Part shown: one piece after another, positions 8,837 to 18,510 of the stretch
Layout of the letters: every line of letters begins with the position of its first letter
Position numbering within the stretch: the first letter of the stretch is position 1
Assembly: GCF_001270965.1 (NCBI RefSeq)
Contig: NZ_LGIA01000164.1
Coordinates: 1 to 56,484 of the forward strand
Source: Sunxiuqinia dokdonensis
GTDB taxonomy: Bacteria; Bacteroidota; Bacteroidia; Bacteroidales; Prolixibacteraceae
Direction: 5' to 3'
DNA length: 56,484 nt
Position numbers and translations under genes: made by a program
Notes under the pieces: model-generated
Seen by the model: the letters and a program-made list of their open reading frames with translations, nothing else
Database searches by the model: none
Told to the model about the DNA's origin: nothing

Positions 8837-11800
8837 ATGATACAGAAAAAAGATATACGCGAAGAGTTGAAAAGCAGGGTGTTGGTGCTGGACGGCGCCA
8901 TGGGAACTATGATTCAGCAGTACCGCTTGACGGAAGAAGATTTCAGAAATGAAGAAATGACGGAGATGACGAATGAGTTGTTTGGCAACAACGATTTTCT
9001 TTCGTTGACCCGGCCGGATATCATTCGGGAGATTCACGCCGCCTTTTTGGATGCCGGGTCGGATATTCTGGAAACCAACACCTTTAACGCCAACCGCATT
9101 TCGCAAGCCGATTACCACACCGAAAAATGGGTTTATGCCATGAACAAGGCATCGGCCGAACTGGCGCGTGAGGTAGCTGATGATTTTACGCAAAAAGATC
9201 CGGACAAACCGCGCTACGTAGCGGGTGCGCTGGGGCCAACCAATAAGACCTTGTCACTTTCGCCCGATGTGAATGATCCGGGATTTCGTGCGGCCACCTT
9301 CGATAGCGTGAAAGAGGCCTACCGCGAACAAATTGAAGGTTTGCTTGATGGCGGCGTGGATCTGCTGCTGGTGGAGACCATCTTTGATACGCTGAACGCC
9401 AAAGCCGCTTTGTTTGCCATTGAAGAGGAGCTTGAACGACGCGGCATCCGTTTACCAGTGATGGTTTCGGGAACAATTACCGATGCCAGCGGGCGAACGT
9501 TATCGGGCCAAACGGTGGAAGCTTTTTTGAATTCGATGCGTCATATTGATTTGCTGAGCATTGGGCTGAACTGCTCGCTGGGTGCCAAAGATATGCGCCC
9601 TTATTTGGAAGAAATGGCTAAAAAGGCGCCGTTTTACATCAGTGCCTATCCCAATGCCGGATTGCCCAACCAGTTTGGCGAGTACGACGAGACGCCGGAA
9701 GAAATGGCCGAGCAGGTGAAAGATTTCCTGGATAACCATTTTGTGAATATCATCGGTGGCTGTTGTGGAACTACGCCCGACCACATTCGGAAGTTTGCCG
9801 GAATTGCGGCTGCCTCCGAGCCGCATATCAAGCAAAAAAACGACGAACTTACGCGTTTCAGCGGGCTGGAGCCGGTGACGATCACACCCGAAACCAATTT
9901 TGTCAACATTGGCGAGCGATGTAACGTGTCGGGCTCGCGCAAATTTGCCCGCCTCATTCGCGAAGAAAAATACGAGGAGGCCTTGGCTGTTGCCCGCGAT
10001 CAGGTTGAAAATGGTGCCCAGATTATTGATGTGAATTTGGATGATGCCATGCTCGACGCCAAAAAAGAGATGGTTCGGTTCCTGAACCTGTTGATGGCCG
10101 AACCCGACATTGCCAAGCTGCCCGTGATGGTCGATTCGTCGAAATGGGAAGTGCTGGAAGCTGGCTTGAAATGCCTGCAAGGAAAAGCGATTGTAAACTC
10201 CATCAGCATGAAAGAAGGCGAGGAGCAATTTCTGGAACAGGCCAGTAGAATTAAGCGTTATGGAGCTGCGGTCGTGGTCATGGCTTTTGATGAAAAAGGG
10301 CAGGCCGACAACTTCCAACGGCGCATCGAAATTTGCGAACGGGCCTACAAACTGCTCACGGAGAAAATTGGATTTCCAGCGGAAGATATCATTTTCGACC
10401 CCAATATTCTGACCATTGGAACCGGCATGGAAGAGCACAACAACTACGCCGTCGATTTCATTGATGCGATCCGCTGGATCAAAGCCAACCTGCCGCACGC
10501 CAAAACCAGTGGTGGAGTGAGCAACGTGTCATTTTCGTTCCGTGGAAATGATTTGGTGCGCGAGGCCATCCATTCGGTGTTCCTGTTTCATGCCATCAAA
10601 GCGGGGCTGGACATGGGAATTGTGAACCCCGGCATGTTGCAGATTTACGATGAGATTCCGAAAGATTTGCTAGAACGGGTGGAGGATTTGGTGATGAACC
10701 GCCGTCCGGATGCGACCGAGCGTTTGCTGGAATTTGCTCAGGATTTAAAGGCCGATCCCAACAAAGTGGTCCGGAAAGATGAGTGGCGCGAACTGCCGCT
10801 TGAAAAACGGCTGGAACATGCGCTGGTAAAAGGAATTCCGGATTATGTGGAAATTGATTTGGCCGAAGCCTTACCGAAATACCAACCCGCGCTCACCATC
10901 ATTGAAGGCCCGCTGATGGATGGTATGAACGTGGTGGGCGACTTGTTCGGCTCTGGAAAAATGTTCCTCCCGCAGGTCATTAAGTCGGCCCGGGTGATGA
11001 AAAAGGCGGTGGCGTTTTTGCTGCCCTACATCGAAAAAGACAAGGAAAAGTTCAAGGAACAGCGTTCGGAACAAAAGAAAGTGCTGATGGCCACCGTGAA
11101 AGGCGATGTGCACGATATTGGTAAAAACATTGTGGGCGTGGTGCTGGCCTGTAACAACTACGAAGTGATTGACCTGGGCGTGATGGTTCCAACAGAAAAG
11201 ATTCTGGAAACAGCAAAAAAAGAACAGGTTGATATCATCGGTTTGAGTGGACTGATCACGCCATCGCTGGAAATTATGGCCAGCGTGGCTTCCGAAATGG
11301 AACGTCAGAACTTCCATTTGCCGCTGTTGATTGGTGGGGCAACGACCTCGAAAATACATACAGCCGTTAAAATTGAGCCCAATTATTCACACCCGGTAAT
11401 TCATGTGAAAGATGCCAGCCGGACGGTGAATGTGGTGGCTAACCTGGTGGCCAACAATAAGGAATACATTCAGTCGGTGAAAGATGAATACGCGAAGATC
11501 CGCGAGTTTCACGGACAAAAAAAGCAGAAGGAATACCTGACACTGGAGGAAGCCCGGGCCAATAAATTTCAGATTGATTGGGACCGGGATGAGATTTACA
11601 AACCTAAACAAACCGGTATTTTTGAGTTGATTGATTACCCGATTGAAGAACTTCGGAAATACATCGACTGGAACTTTTTCTTTTTTGTTTGGGAATTGAA
11701 AGGGCGCTTCCCCGATATTTTGGAAGACGAACGCCAAGGCGAACAAGCCCGAAAGGTGTACGAAGATGCCCAGAAGCTGTTGGATGAAATCGTGGAAAAG

Positions 11801-12514
11801 AAGATGATTCAGGCGAATGGTATTTACGGCATTTGGCCGGCACATGCCGATGGCGACGACATTGTGTTGTTTGATGATGAGGCCCGCCAAAAGGAACTGG
11901 GCCGCTTTTATCACCTGCGTCAGCAGGAAAAGAAACGCGAAGGTTCGCCCAACTTTTGCCTGGCCGATTTTGTGGCGCCAAAGGAAATCAACAAAACAGA
12001 CTACTGCGGGGCTTTTGCCGTGACAGCCGGAATTGGCATTGAAAAGTGGATGGCTGAATACAAAGCCGACCACGACGACTACAAAGCCATTATGCTAGAA
12101 GCCGTTGCCGACCGCTTGTCGGAAGCATTTGCCGAATTGCTACACGAAAAATTGCGTCAGGAATACTGGGCTTATGCGCCCGACGAAAACCTGAGCTGGG
12201 ACGACATTCTGAAAGTAAAATACCAGGGGATCCGCCCGGCGATGGGCTATCCGGCTTGCCCCGAGCATCACGAAAAGCGAAATCTGTTCGATGTGTTGGG
12301 CGCCGAGAAAATAGGCATTACACTGACCGAGCACTTTGCCATGTATCCGACGGCAGCGGTTTGCGGGCAGTTTTTTGCCCATCCGGAGTCGCGCTATTTC
12401 AGCTTGGAAAAGATTGGAAAAGATCAGGTAGAAGATTACGCACGCCGCAAGGGCGTCACCGTTGAATTGGTGGAACAATTCCTGCCGGTCAACCTGAACT
12501 ATAAAGGGGTGTAA
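8837..12514 (+). CDS. metH: Cobalamin-dependent methionine synthase
   Basis: Transfers the methyl group of 5-methyltetrahydrofolate to homocysteine through methylcobalamin. The 1225-aa length is full size. Domains in order: homocysteine-binding with zinc cysteines in [11 protein letters not shown] and [10 protein letters not shown] (about 1-325); pterin-binding with [17 protein letters not shown] (about 355-610); the cap and B12-binding domains with the axial-His motif [12 protein letters not shown] (about 650-900); and the AdoMet reactivation domain with [15 protein letters not shown] near the C-terminus. The start ATG 8837 is chosen over an upstream frame because [23 protein letters not shown] is the normal N-terminus. 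It is downstream of UPF0280, and metF follows after a small gene, so the folate supplier and consumer are adjacent. Confidence 0.97.
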   Translation: MIQKKDIREELKSRVLVLDGAMGTMIQQYRLTEEDFRNEEMTEMTNELFGNNDFLSLTRPDIIREIHAAFLDAGSDILETNTFNANRISQADYHTEKWVYAMNKASAELAREVADDFTQKDPDKPRYVAGALGPTNKTLSLSPDVNDPGFRAATFDSVKEAYREQIEGLLDGGVDLLLVETIFDTLNAKAALFAIEEELERRGIRLPVMVSGTITDASGRTLSGQTVEAFLNSMRHIDLLSIGLNCSLGAKDMRPYLEEMAKKAPFYISAYPNAGLPNQFGEYDETPEEMAEQVKDFLDNHFVNIIGGCCGTTPDHIRKFAGIAAASEPHIKQKNDELTRFSGLEPVTITPETNFVNIGERCNVSGSRKFARLIREEKYEEALAVARDQVENGAQIIDVNLDDAMLDAKKEMVRFLNLLMAEPDIAKLPVMVDSSKWEVLEAGLKCLQGKAIVNSISMKEGEEQFLEQASRIKRYGAAVVVMAFDEKGQADNFQRRIEICERAYKLLTEKIGFPAEDIIFDPNILTIGTGMEEHNNYAVDFIDAIRWIKANLPHAKTSGGVSNVSFSFRGNDLVREAIHSVFLFHAIKAGLDMGIVNPGMLQIYDEIPKDLLERVEDLVMNRRPDATERLLEFAQDLKADPNKVVRKDEWRELPLEKRLEHALVKGIPDYVEIDLAEALPKYQPALTIIEGPLMDGMNVVGDLFGSGKMFLPQVIKSARVMKKAVAFLLPYIEKDKEKFKEQRSEQKKVLMATVKGDVHDIGKNIVGVVLACNNYEVIDLGVMVPTEKILETAKKEQVDIIGLSGLITPSLEIMASVASEMERQNFHLPLLIGGATTSKIHTAVKIEPNYSHPVIHVKDASRTVNVVANLVANNKEYIQSVKDEYAKIREFHGQKKQKEYLTLEEARANKFQIDWDRDEIYKPKQTGIFELIDYPIEELRKYIDWNFFFFVWELKGRFPDILEDERQGEQARKVYEDAQKLLDEIVEKKMIQANGIYGIWPAHADGDDIVLFDDEARQKELGRFYHLRQQEKKREGSPNFCLADFVAPKEINKTDYCGAFAVTAGIGIEKWMAEYKADHDDYKAIMLEAVADRLSEAFAELLHEKLRQEYWAYAPDENLSWDDILKVKYQGIRPAMGYPACPEHHEKRNLFDVLGAEKIGITLTEHFAMYPTAAVCGQFFAHPESRYFSLEKIGKDQVEDYARRKGVTVELVEQFLPVNLNYKGV

Positions 12515-12527
12515 GCAAGACGAGCGC

Positions 12528-12604
12528 CGTCATTGCGAGGAGGTAGGACGAAGCAATCTGCCAGAATCCGTCAAACAGATTGCTTCGCTTCACTCGCAAT
12601 GACG
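12528..12604. repeat. REP/MITE-like interspersed hairpin
   Basis: A 77-base inverted repeat just after metH. Its arms, GTCATTGCGAG and AAGCAATCTG with their complements, are separated by a short asymmetric middle. Elements opening with CGTCATTGCGAG are familiar non-coding dispersed hairpins in many genomes. It could also help to end or stabilise the metH transcript. Confidence 0.7.
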
Positions 12605-12605
12605 A

Positions 12606-12635
12606 ACAGAAATTAAATGATAACGAAGAATTCGC
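12606..12635 (+). repeat. Direct repeat, copy 1 (decayed start of the small gene)
   Basis: Thirty bases that recur at 12714-12743 with one change, 108 bases apart. In copy 2 the repeat contains the ATG of the small membrane protein gene. In copy 1 the same position reads ACG. The 5' end of that gene thus appears to have been duplicated, next to the hairpin element. Confidence 0.7.
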
Positions 12636-12713
12636 TTCGGCAAAACATGGAAAATCTAAACTTGAACTTTAGGATTTCAATGTTTTGTGAATGAAAAAGG
12701 ATATTTTGAGCCC

Positions 12714-12743
12714 ACAGAAATTAAATGATAATGAAGAATTCGC
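12714..12743 (+). repeat. Direct repeat, copy 2 (active start of the small gene)
   Basis: Second copy of the 30-base repeat, carrying the translation start of the 52-aa gene at 12731. It differs from copy 1 at one base, which creates or keeps the ATG. Confidence 0.7.
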
Positions 12744-12889
12744 CGCGAAAAATTTTAAAGGCTTTTGTTTTAGGAATGGTCCTTATGTTTGTATTGGATA
12801 TGGTGTTTCATTTCAATAATTCGGTTGAAAAGCAGATGGAACGCGAAGCCAATAAGGCCCAAAAGAAAATAGAAAACATTTTTAAATAA
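12731..12889 (+). CDS. Small single-pass membrane protein
   Basis: A 52-aa ORF between metH and metF, ending 49 bases before metF. It has a basic start (KNSPRKILK), one hydrophobic stretch (about residues 11-27, AFVLGMVLMFVLDMVF) and a charged, lysine-rich helical tail with coiled-coil character (EKQMEREANKAQKKIENI). The composition and intact frame look like a real small membrane protein of the inner membrane, tail in the cytoplasm. I do not recognise a family. It may be co-transcribed with metF. Confidence 0.6.
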   Translation: MKNSPRKILKAFVLGMVLMFVLDMVFHFNNSVEKQMEREANKAQKKIENIFK

Positions 12890-12938
12890 TCGGAGTAAGT
12901 GAGCGAATGGCTCACCACTCGAAATGCACGATTCAACC

Positions 12939-13892
12939 ATGAAAGTAATTGACATCATCAACAACAGCGATAAAACGGTTTTTTCGTTTGAATTGCTTCC
13001 CCCACTGAAAGGGAATGATGCTGGTAATATTTATCGGACCATTGAAAGTTTGATCGACTTCGATCCCAAGTATATCAACATTACGACTCACCGCGATGAG
13101 ATGGTTTTTAAGGAGCTACCTGATGGAACCATTGAAAAGCGAACCGTCCGCAAACGACCGGGAACAGTAGCTATTGCAGCGGCTATTCAGCACAAATATG
13201 GTATTCCGGTGGTGCCGCACATTTTGTGTGGGGGCTTCTCGAAAAGTGAAACCGAACACGTGCTGATCGACCTCAATTTTATGGGAATCAGCAATGTGCT
13301 GGCTTTACGGGGCGATGGCCTGAAAACCGATAACATGTTCCGGCCCAACCCTGATGGGCATGCCAATGCCAACCAGTTGGTGGAGCAGATTGTCAACCTG
13401 CGCGAAGGAAAGTACCTGGAACCCGACCTGAAAAACAACGCACCGCTTGATTTTTGCATTGGCGTGGCCGGTTACCCGGAGAAGCATTTCGAATGCCCCA
13501 ATTTCGATACCGACATGATCTACCTGAAACAAAAGGTGGATGCCGGCGCCGATTACATTGTCACCCAAATGTTTTTCAACAACGAGGTGTACTACAATTT
13601 TGTGGATAAATGCCGGGCTGCCGGAATTACCGTGCCCATTATCCCCGGAATTAAACCCATCAACCTGAAAAACCAGCTGACGGTTTTGCCCAAGATTTTC
13701 AGTATCGACCTGCCGCAGGAACTGGCCACCGAACTGGCCAAATGCAAGGACGACCAGGAAGCCAAAGTGGTGGGAACGGAATGGGCCATTTACCAGTCGA
13801 AAGACCTGGTAGCCCACAACGTACCCAGCTTGCACATGTATACCTACGGCGTGTCCGATAATGCCCGTAAGATTGTGAAGGCCGTGTTTTAG
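12939..13892 (+). CDS. metF: 5,10-methylenetetrahydrofolate reductase
   Basis: Flavoenzyme that reduces 5,10-methylene-THF to 5-methyl-THF, the methyl donor used by MetH. 317 aa from the ATG at 12939. The frame extends five codons further up, but the chosen start gives the usual MKVIDIIN opening. FSFELLPP carries the catalytic Glu near the N-terminus. The blocks FMGISNVLALRGD and VDAGADYIVTQMFFNN and the C-terminal IPGIKPI are characteristic of MetF. It is separated from metH by a repeat and a 52-aa gene, so it may be in the same operon or have its own promoter. A clear terminator follows. Confidence 0.95.
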   Translation: MKVIDIINNSDKTVFSFELLPPLKGNDAGNIYRTIESLIDFDPKYINITTHRDEMVFKELPDGTIEKRTVRKRPGTVAIAAAIQHKYGIPVVPHILCGGFSKSETEHVLIDLNFMGISNVLALRGDGLKTDNMFRPNPDGHANANQLVEQIVNLREGKYLEPDLKNNAPLDFCIGVAGYPEKHFECPNFDTDMIYLKQKVDAGADYIVTQMFFNNEVYYNFVDKCRAAGITVPIIPGIKPINLKNQLTVLPKIFSIDLPQELATELAKCKDDQEAKVVGTEWAIYQSKDLVAHNVPSLHMYTYGVSDNARKIVKAVF

Positions 13893-13923
13893 AAGGGGAA
13901 AATAATAGAAGCAACAATACAGG

Positions 13924-13951
13924 AATCCGGTCTTTTGGGCCGGATTTTTTG
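13924..13951 (+). terminator. Rho-independent terminator after metF
   Basis: AATCCGG, a short loop, then CCGGATT running into a T-rich tract, 31 bases after the metF stop. A textbook intrinsic terminator for the methionine operon. Confidence 0.8.
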
Positions 13952-14072
13952 TTTTAAATCGAAGCAATTCGTTTTAGAATCTCACTTGCTATTTCGTACG
14001 GTGGAATTGTACTTGAAAGCTTTGATAGTATCAAATGTGCCGATCAATTTCGACTTGAGAGGCCCGTCAAGA

Positions 14073-15332
14073 TTAATCCCAGCCTCTCGAGTAGTTAGAA
14101 ACAAGTGTGTTGAGCCGGTCTGTTGTTAAGGTGATTTCAATGTCCCTGTTTTCTGAATTCATGAACTTGAAATGGATGGTATCCTTTCTAAGTTCGGACG
14201 TCCATTCTCCTTTTATCAATTCGCATTGAGATAATGAATCCATCATGATTGTATTAACCTCTTTTAGGACATATCCTTGTTTAATGCCGTTTATTTCAGC
14301 AGTCGAATTTGGTCTGATTTTATGTACCACGAAGCGGTTGTTTTGGTGGGTTAAATGCATGCCAAATGGGGGAGCAAGGCTAATTGGTTCCTTGCTGTAG
14401 GGCTGAAAGTAGAATCGTCTATTTTTATAATCGAGGGTAATAATTCCTAAATTGAGAAAAGGAGCTCCGGCAACTGATTTTACACCGCCACTAAAGGTTG
14501 TGGCTGGGCAATGGGCGATTTTTGTTCCTATGAACTGTATGGTGTCCAGTTCAAGCTGAAAGTTGACAGAGTCTTTCTGTTTACCAAATACTCCGGCCCT
14601 ATTTGCTGTTTGATCAAGGGTGTCAACGATGTAATTGTGGGCCAGAATACCTGCTTCCAATAGCTGGGTAAGCGTAGACATCCGCATTCGATAGAAATCG
14701 TTGTTGGATCCGGTATCGAACATGACTTGTTCAGCAGCTTTTTCCCCGGGAAAGTAAATATAAATCAAAGGTGTGTTTTGCTTCTCCGATAAGAAATCGA
14801 AATTGGAAGCCTGATGCTCCTCAAGGTCGATGTTTTCTATTGAACTTGAGATTCGAATCATCTGGTTTTTAATATCAATTTGTAAGACTTTTTCAGTGAA
14901 AAAATCACTACCCAGGTAGCCATCAATCTCCCGATTGCAAGGCTTGAAGCTCTGGATTGGCCTGGTAATCGACGCTTTGATGTTTTCGTACTTTGTGTTA
15001 CCCAATGTAAGCTCTGGAATGATGGTCGTTGGAATCTTCCTCGAATTCCCGTAGTAATCAAGAGCACTTATTGAATCGTTAGATATCTCAAGCTTCAACT
15101 CCTTGCTCAAATCTGGAGAAATGAATGTGGGTGAACCAGTGTCAAGCAGGAAATTCCGAACTTTTCCGCCAATGTTAACCGGAACAAGAATGGAGTTTGA
15201 ATAAACTGCTACTTCTATTTCTTGAACTTGGTTGTTGCTGAAGTAATTCTGCCATTTGGCTTTCGAATCAGGATGGTAACAGAGCATCGGCAATAATAAG
15301 AGCAAGCTGATGAATTTTCTCATGGGTTCCAT
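14073..15332 (-). CDS. Secreted retropepsin-like aspartyl protease with PDZ domain
   Basis: 419 aa from the ATG at 15332; another ATG three codons later is also possible, and the longest frame starts only with TTG. An N-terminal signal peptide (RKFISLLLLLPMLCYHP) suggests export. Two retropepsin-type active-site motifs are seen, LLDTGSPTFIS near residue 65 and VMFDTGSNNDFYR near 200, so a single chain could supply both catalytic aspartates. The C-terminal ~100 residues form a PDZ-like domain (FVVHKIRPNSTAEINGIKQGYVLKEV) able to bind peptide ends. The gene starts 8 bases inside the end of the LytTR regulator region and belongs to the same operon, which hints at a role in envelope signalling. 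Confidence 0.8.
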   Translation of the reverse strand: MEPMRKFISLLLLLPMLCYHPDSKAKWQNYFSNNQVQEIEVAVYSNSILVPVNIGGKVRNFLLDTGSPTFISPDLSKELKLEISNDSISALDYYGNSRKIPTTIIPELTLGNTKYENIKASITRPIQSFKPCNREIDGYLGSDFFTEKVLQIDIKNQMIRISSSIENIDLEEHQASNFDFLSEKQNTPLIYIYFPGEKAAEQVMFDTGSNNDFYRMRMSTLTQLLEAGILAHNYIVDTLDQTANRAGVFGKQKDSVNFQLELDTIQFIGTKIAHCPATTFSGGVKSVAGAPFLNLGIITLDYKNRRFYFQPYSKEPISLAPPFGMHLTHQNNRFVVHKIRPNSTAEINGIKQGYVLKEVNTIMMDSLSQCELIKGEWTSELRKDTIHFKFMNSENRDIEITLTTDRLNTLVSNYSRGWD

Positions 15333-15340
15333 TTGAATAA

Positions 15341-16111
15341 TCAATATTCGAGCAGCGACTTGATGGCTTGATAGTAGCTCCTGCCGCTGGTAATTTTGCT
15401 TTGGCTGTAATCATCGACGATGAGCACAAAGCGATTGTTAAAATGCTTCCTGATTTCCTTCAGCAGGTTTTTATTGACGAGGTACGACTTGTGTACCCGG
15501 ATAAAATAGGCGGGGAGTTTATCTTCCATTTTCTTTAAACTCGAATCCAAAATATACGATTTAGCGTGTTTGGTAACGATGGTAACGTATTTTTCATCGG
15601 CCTGAAAATAAGAAACTTCGTCCAGCCTAACAAAAATAACGCGGTCGCCTACTTTTACCGGAATCGAAGTGGTTTCATTTCTGGTGTACTCCAGGTTGAA
15701 TTGTGCAATGAGTTTGTTCAAGTCAATTTCCGCACTGTTTTCGTTCAGCTGGTCTAGTTTGGCAATGGTTTTGGCAAACCGATCCTTCGTGAGTGGTTTT
15801 ACCAAATAGTCGATGCAATTGGTGTCGAAAGCCTGCAAGGCGAATTCGTCATAAGCGGTGCAAAAAATGATCTTGGGCAGGTAGTCGAGTTTTTTCAGGA
15901 CATCAAATCCACTGATTTCGGGCATTTGTATATCCAGAAAAATAAACTCCGGTCTCATTCTGTTAATTTTTTCAATGGCTTCTTCGCCATCTTCGGCTTC
16001 GCCAATCAGTTCAAACTTTTCAGGATATTCTGAAATCATGGATTTTAAACGCACGCGTGCCAAAGGTTCGTCGTCAACGACAATTGTTTTATAGGGTTGA
16101 TTGGTTTTCAC
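15341..16111 (-). CDS. LytTR-family response regulator
   Basis: 256-aa two-component regulator. The receiver domain (about 8-125) shows VVDDEPLARVRL, the phospho-acceptor Asp in FIFLDIQMPEISG and the conserved Lys in VKPLTKD. The C-terminal LytTR DNA-binding domain (about 150-255) includes VKVGDRVIFVRLDEVSYFQADEKYVTI and FIRVHKSYLVN. The only start that fits is a GTG at 16111, two bases after the stop of the histidine kinase gene, so translation is likely coupled. Its partner is the kinase upstream, and the protease gene follows directly. Target genes cannot be told from the sequence. Confidence 0.92.
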   Translation of the reverse strand: MKTNQPYKTIVVDDEPLARVRLKSMISEYPEKFELIGEAEDGEEAIEKINRMRPEFIFLDIQMPEISGFDVLKKLDYLPKIIFCTAYDEFALQAFDTNCIDYLVKPLTKDRFAKTIAKLDQLNENSAEIDLNKLIAQFNLEYTRNETTSIPVKVGDRVIFVRLDEVSYFQADEKYVTIVTKHAKSYILDSSLKKMEDKLPAYFIRVHKSYLVNKNLLKEIRKHFNNRFVLIVDDYSQSKITSGRSYYQAIKSLLEY

Positions 16112-16113
16112 GA

Positions 16114-17901
16114 TTAAAACTGATTTTTCAGTAGCATATTAAAGTTCTTGTTCGCGCCGTTTTCCCAGTTGATAACGGCGTCATCGCCATAAATAATAGC
16201 CAGTTTGTCGTGCAGGTTTTGCAGCCCGTAGCCGCTTACCGGCTCTTTGGGGAAATCAGGTCCGTTGTCATAAATCGAAATCGATAGCGCCTTTTCAAGT
16301 CGTTTGACTTCCACGACAATCTTACCTGATTCTTTTATTTTTGAAAGCCCGTGTTTCACCGCATTTTCTACCAGTGGCTGAATCAGGAACTTGGGGATTT
16401 GTTTTTCCTGCGTACTTTCATCTGCATTGATCTCGTACTCGAGTTTACTGCCAAAACGTGTTTTTTCTATTTCGAGGTATTTTGTTACCATCTCCAGTTC
16501 TTCGGCAATGCTTACATAGGTTTTGTTTTCCTTGTTAATGGAGTACCTGAAAAGTTCTGAAAGTCCTGTGGCCATGCTTTCAGTTCTATCGGCGTCGATG
16601 TGTGCCAGGCTGGCAATGGAATTCAGCGAGTTGTATAAAAAGTGCGGGTTGATTCGCGAATGCAGTGCATTTAGTTCAGCCTGGTTTTTCAACTCTTTCA
16701 TTTTGGCAATTTCCACGTCTTTTTGGTTCACCATGCTTTGGATGCGGTAGTTGAACCAAACAAATAGTACGCGTAGGGATGCCGTTATAAAAGCAACAAG
16801 CACAAATTCAGGGGATAAACTAGGTGAATCTTTGATATTTGTGAGATTTAGATACTTAAATGCTGCAAAAAAGAAATGTTCAACCAAATAGACAAATTGA
16901 AATACAGTAAGGGTTGTACAAAAAATGATGGATTGTCGTAGGAGAAAATTTTGGCTGTTTTTTAGGAGGAATCGTTCACTGTAGTAGAGAAATGGAATTG
17001 CAAATAATCCTATGACCAGAAACGGGAATGCGAAAAATCCAAGATTCGAAAGATAGTTTGTGTTTTTCATGCTAATGAACGCAGGTAGCATAAACATCCA
17101 GTACATAAAAGCCGTCAACATCAGAACAAGAAATCCGGCTTTGAAATAATCTCCAAGTTTATAGGTTGTCTTTTTGACATTTCTAGATTGTATGAAGAGT
17201 AATCCCAAAGCTGCAGTAATTATTGAAATAAATGCGAGAAAAAACTTTAAAGTTGCTTTGTACCGGATGTTCCAATAATAAAGATAACCATGTGTTTTGA
17301 TCGTGTTTTCCTTTAAATCAGGATAAAAGTTTTCTGAGTATAATTTTCGGATAATTTCTTTATCAATGTTGGAAAAAGATATTTGCTCAGGTTTATTTTT
17401 ATAGTAAAATATCCCTCCATAACCGATAATGTCGGCATCAAAGTTAAATAGATTAGTGAGTGCCCTTATAGTGTAGAAATAATAATCCCTCACTTTTTCA
17501 TCATGCGAATTGATGTACCGAAGGTTAAAATCGATTTCAACTCTTTTAATTACGGATTTTTCAGAGTCTTGAATATATCGTCGACCTAGGCCATCATTCG
17601 GCGGTAAAATTGAGATGATAAAATTTGCGTTATCCTTTACGAGCTTTACCTCAACAGTTTCTGTTAGTGAGTCAAGTTCATTCACAAGTGTTTGAAAAAT
17701 GGTGGAATCTTCATGGATCGGAGAACCTTTTAATTGAATTCGGATATCATCTTCAAATCGATATGCCTCTGAACTGTAATCGCCAAATAGTCGGGGTCTG
17801 ATAATGTCCCAAACGACGTCTTCATTAATATTTTCGTCTTGTGTAAGTGATGTGCTGAACGATGTAAAAGCAATGAGTACGATAAATAACAACTGTTTCA
17901 T
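16114..17901 (-). CDS. LytS/YehU-type sensor histidine kinase
   Basis: 595-aa membrane kinase. A signal-like N-terminus is followed by about 200 extracytoplasmic residues, then several membrane spans (for example FFLAFISIITAALGLLFI and FFAFPFLVIGLFAIPFLYY). The cytoplasmic part has the His_kinase domain with NPHFLYNSLNSIASL, which carries the phospho-His, and an ATPase domain with IPKFLIQPLVENAVKHGLS and SIYDNGPDF. The pairing with a LytTR regulator is typical. The input domain has no family I recognise. It is the first gene of a three-gene minus-strand operon with the regulator and the protease. Confidence 0.9.
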   Translation of the reverse strand: MKQLLFIVLIAFTSFSTSLTQDENINEDVVWDIIRPRLFGDYSSEAYRFEDDIRIQLKGSPIHEDSTIFQTLVNELDSLTETVEVKLVKDNANFIISILPPNDGLGRRYIQDSEKSVIKRVEIDFNLRYINSHDEKVRDYYFYTIRALTNLFNFDADIIGYGGIFYYKNKPEQISFSNIDKEIIRKLYSENFYPDLKENTIKTHGYLYYWNIRYKATLKFFLAFISIITAALGLLFIQSRNVKKTTYKLGDYFKAGFLVLMLTAFMYWMFMLPAFISMKNTNYLSNLGFFAFPFLVIGLFAIPFLYYSERFLLKNSQNFLLRQSIIFCTTLTVFQFVYLVEHFFFAAFKYLNLTNIKDSPSLSPEFVLVAFITASLRVLFVWFNYRIQSMVNQKDVEIAKMKELKNQAELNALHSRINPHFLYNSLNSIASLAHIDADRTESMATGLSELFRYSINKENKTYVSIAEELEMVTKYLEIEKTRFGSKLEYEINADESTQEKQIPKFLIQPLVENAVKHGLSKIKESGKIVVEVKRLEKALSISIYDNGPDFPKEPVSGYGLQNLHDKLAIIYGDDAVINWENGANKNFNMLLKNQF

Positions 17902-18024
17902 AATTGTTTGGTTTTAGTTTAAGGTCAAATAAACAGTGTTATCATGGGGCAATTTAATTTTTTCCGACGAAGTGTTGAATTTAGGGAATATTCTGTTTTT
18001 GGCAGCGTATTTAAGCAGTAAGAG

Positions 18025-18483
18025 TTACGGTAAGTGATACCCCCGGTTTAGGTTTTTTTGTTTAAGGCTACGATAGCGGTACGGTTCCATGTGCTGGTAA
18101 GCCCGAAAGAACTGCGAAAAGCTGCTTGCCGAAAGGCCCATGAGCTTTCCGATGTCTTTAAACGACAGTTTCGTATGTTCCAGTAAGTCGCAGGCTGCCA
18201 GGCGCAAATATTCGTTTATCCAGTCGAGCGCACCGATGCCCGACATGCACCGGATGGCGCCTTCAAACTTTCGCGGGTCGGCTCCCAGCATCAAGGCATA
18301 CTGCTTTGCCGTTAGTTTCCCGTGTGTACGAATCAGGTCGGCAAACAAATCCATATAACTGTTGCCGCTGGGTTTGTTTTCGAGAAGTACTTCTGAAAGC
18401 GTCGCGTGTTCTTTGCTAAACGTTTCGGCCAAGCCCGGGTAGACCATTTCCGGGCGAATGGGAGGGTATTCCAGGGTCGTCAT
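18025..18483 (-). CDS. Short AraC-type helix-turn-helix regulator
   Basis: 152 aa. The last ~100 residues are an AraC-type double helix-turn-helix: ALDWINEYLRLAACDLLEHTKLSFKDIGKLMGLSASSFSQFFRAYQHMEPYRYR. There is no sugar-binding cupin or receiver domain, only about 45 N-terminal residues of unknown role. It should bind DNA as a stand-alone regulator. Its start codon at 18483 is directly preceded by an array of six ~42-bp repeats (18511-18763), an arrangement that suggests autoregulation or another function of the array. It is separated from the LytTR kinase by 123 bases. Confidence 0.85.
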   Translation of the reverse strand: MTTLEYPPIRPEMVYPGLAETFSKEHATLSEVLLENKPSGNSYMDLFADLIRTHGKLTAKQYALMLGADPRKFEGAIRCMSGIGALDWINEYLRLAACDLLEHTKLSFKDIGKLMGLSASSFSQFFRAYQHMEPYRYRSLKQKNLNRGYHLP

Positions 18484-18510
18484 GGGTGAGTGGTTTAATT
18501 TTTCGAAGCA

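Noticed and set aside
9500-10498. Long minus-strand ORF inside metH
   Set aside because: Shadow of the metH coding frame; its composition (Phe/His/Gln-rich) is typical of antisense frames in this genome and no motif is present.
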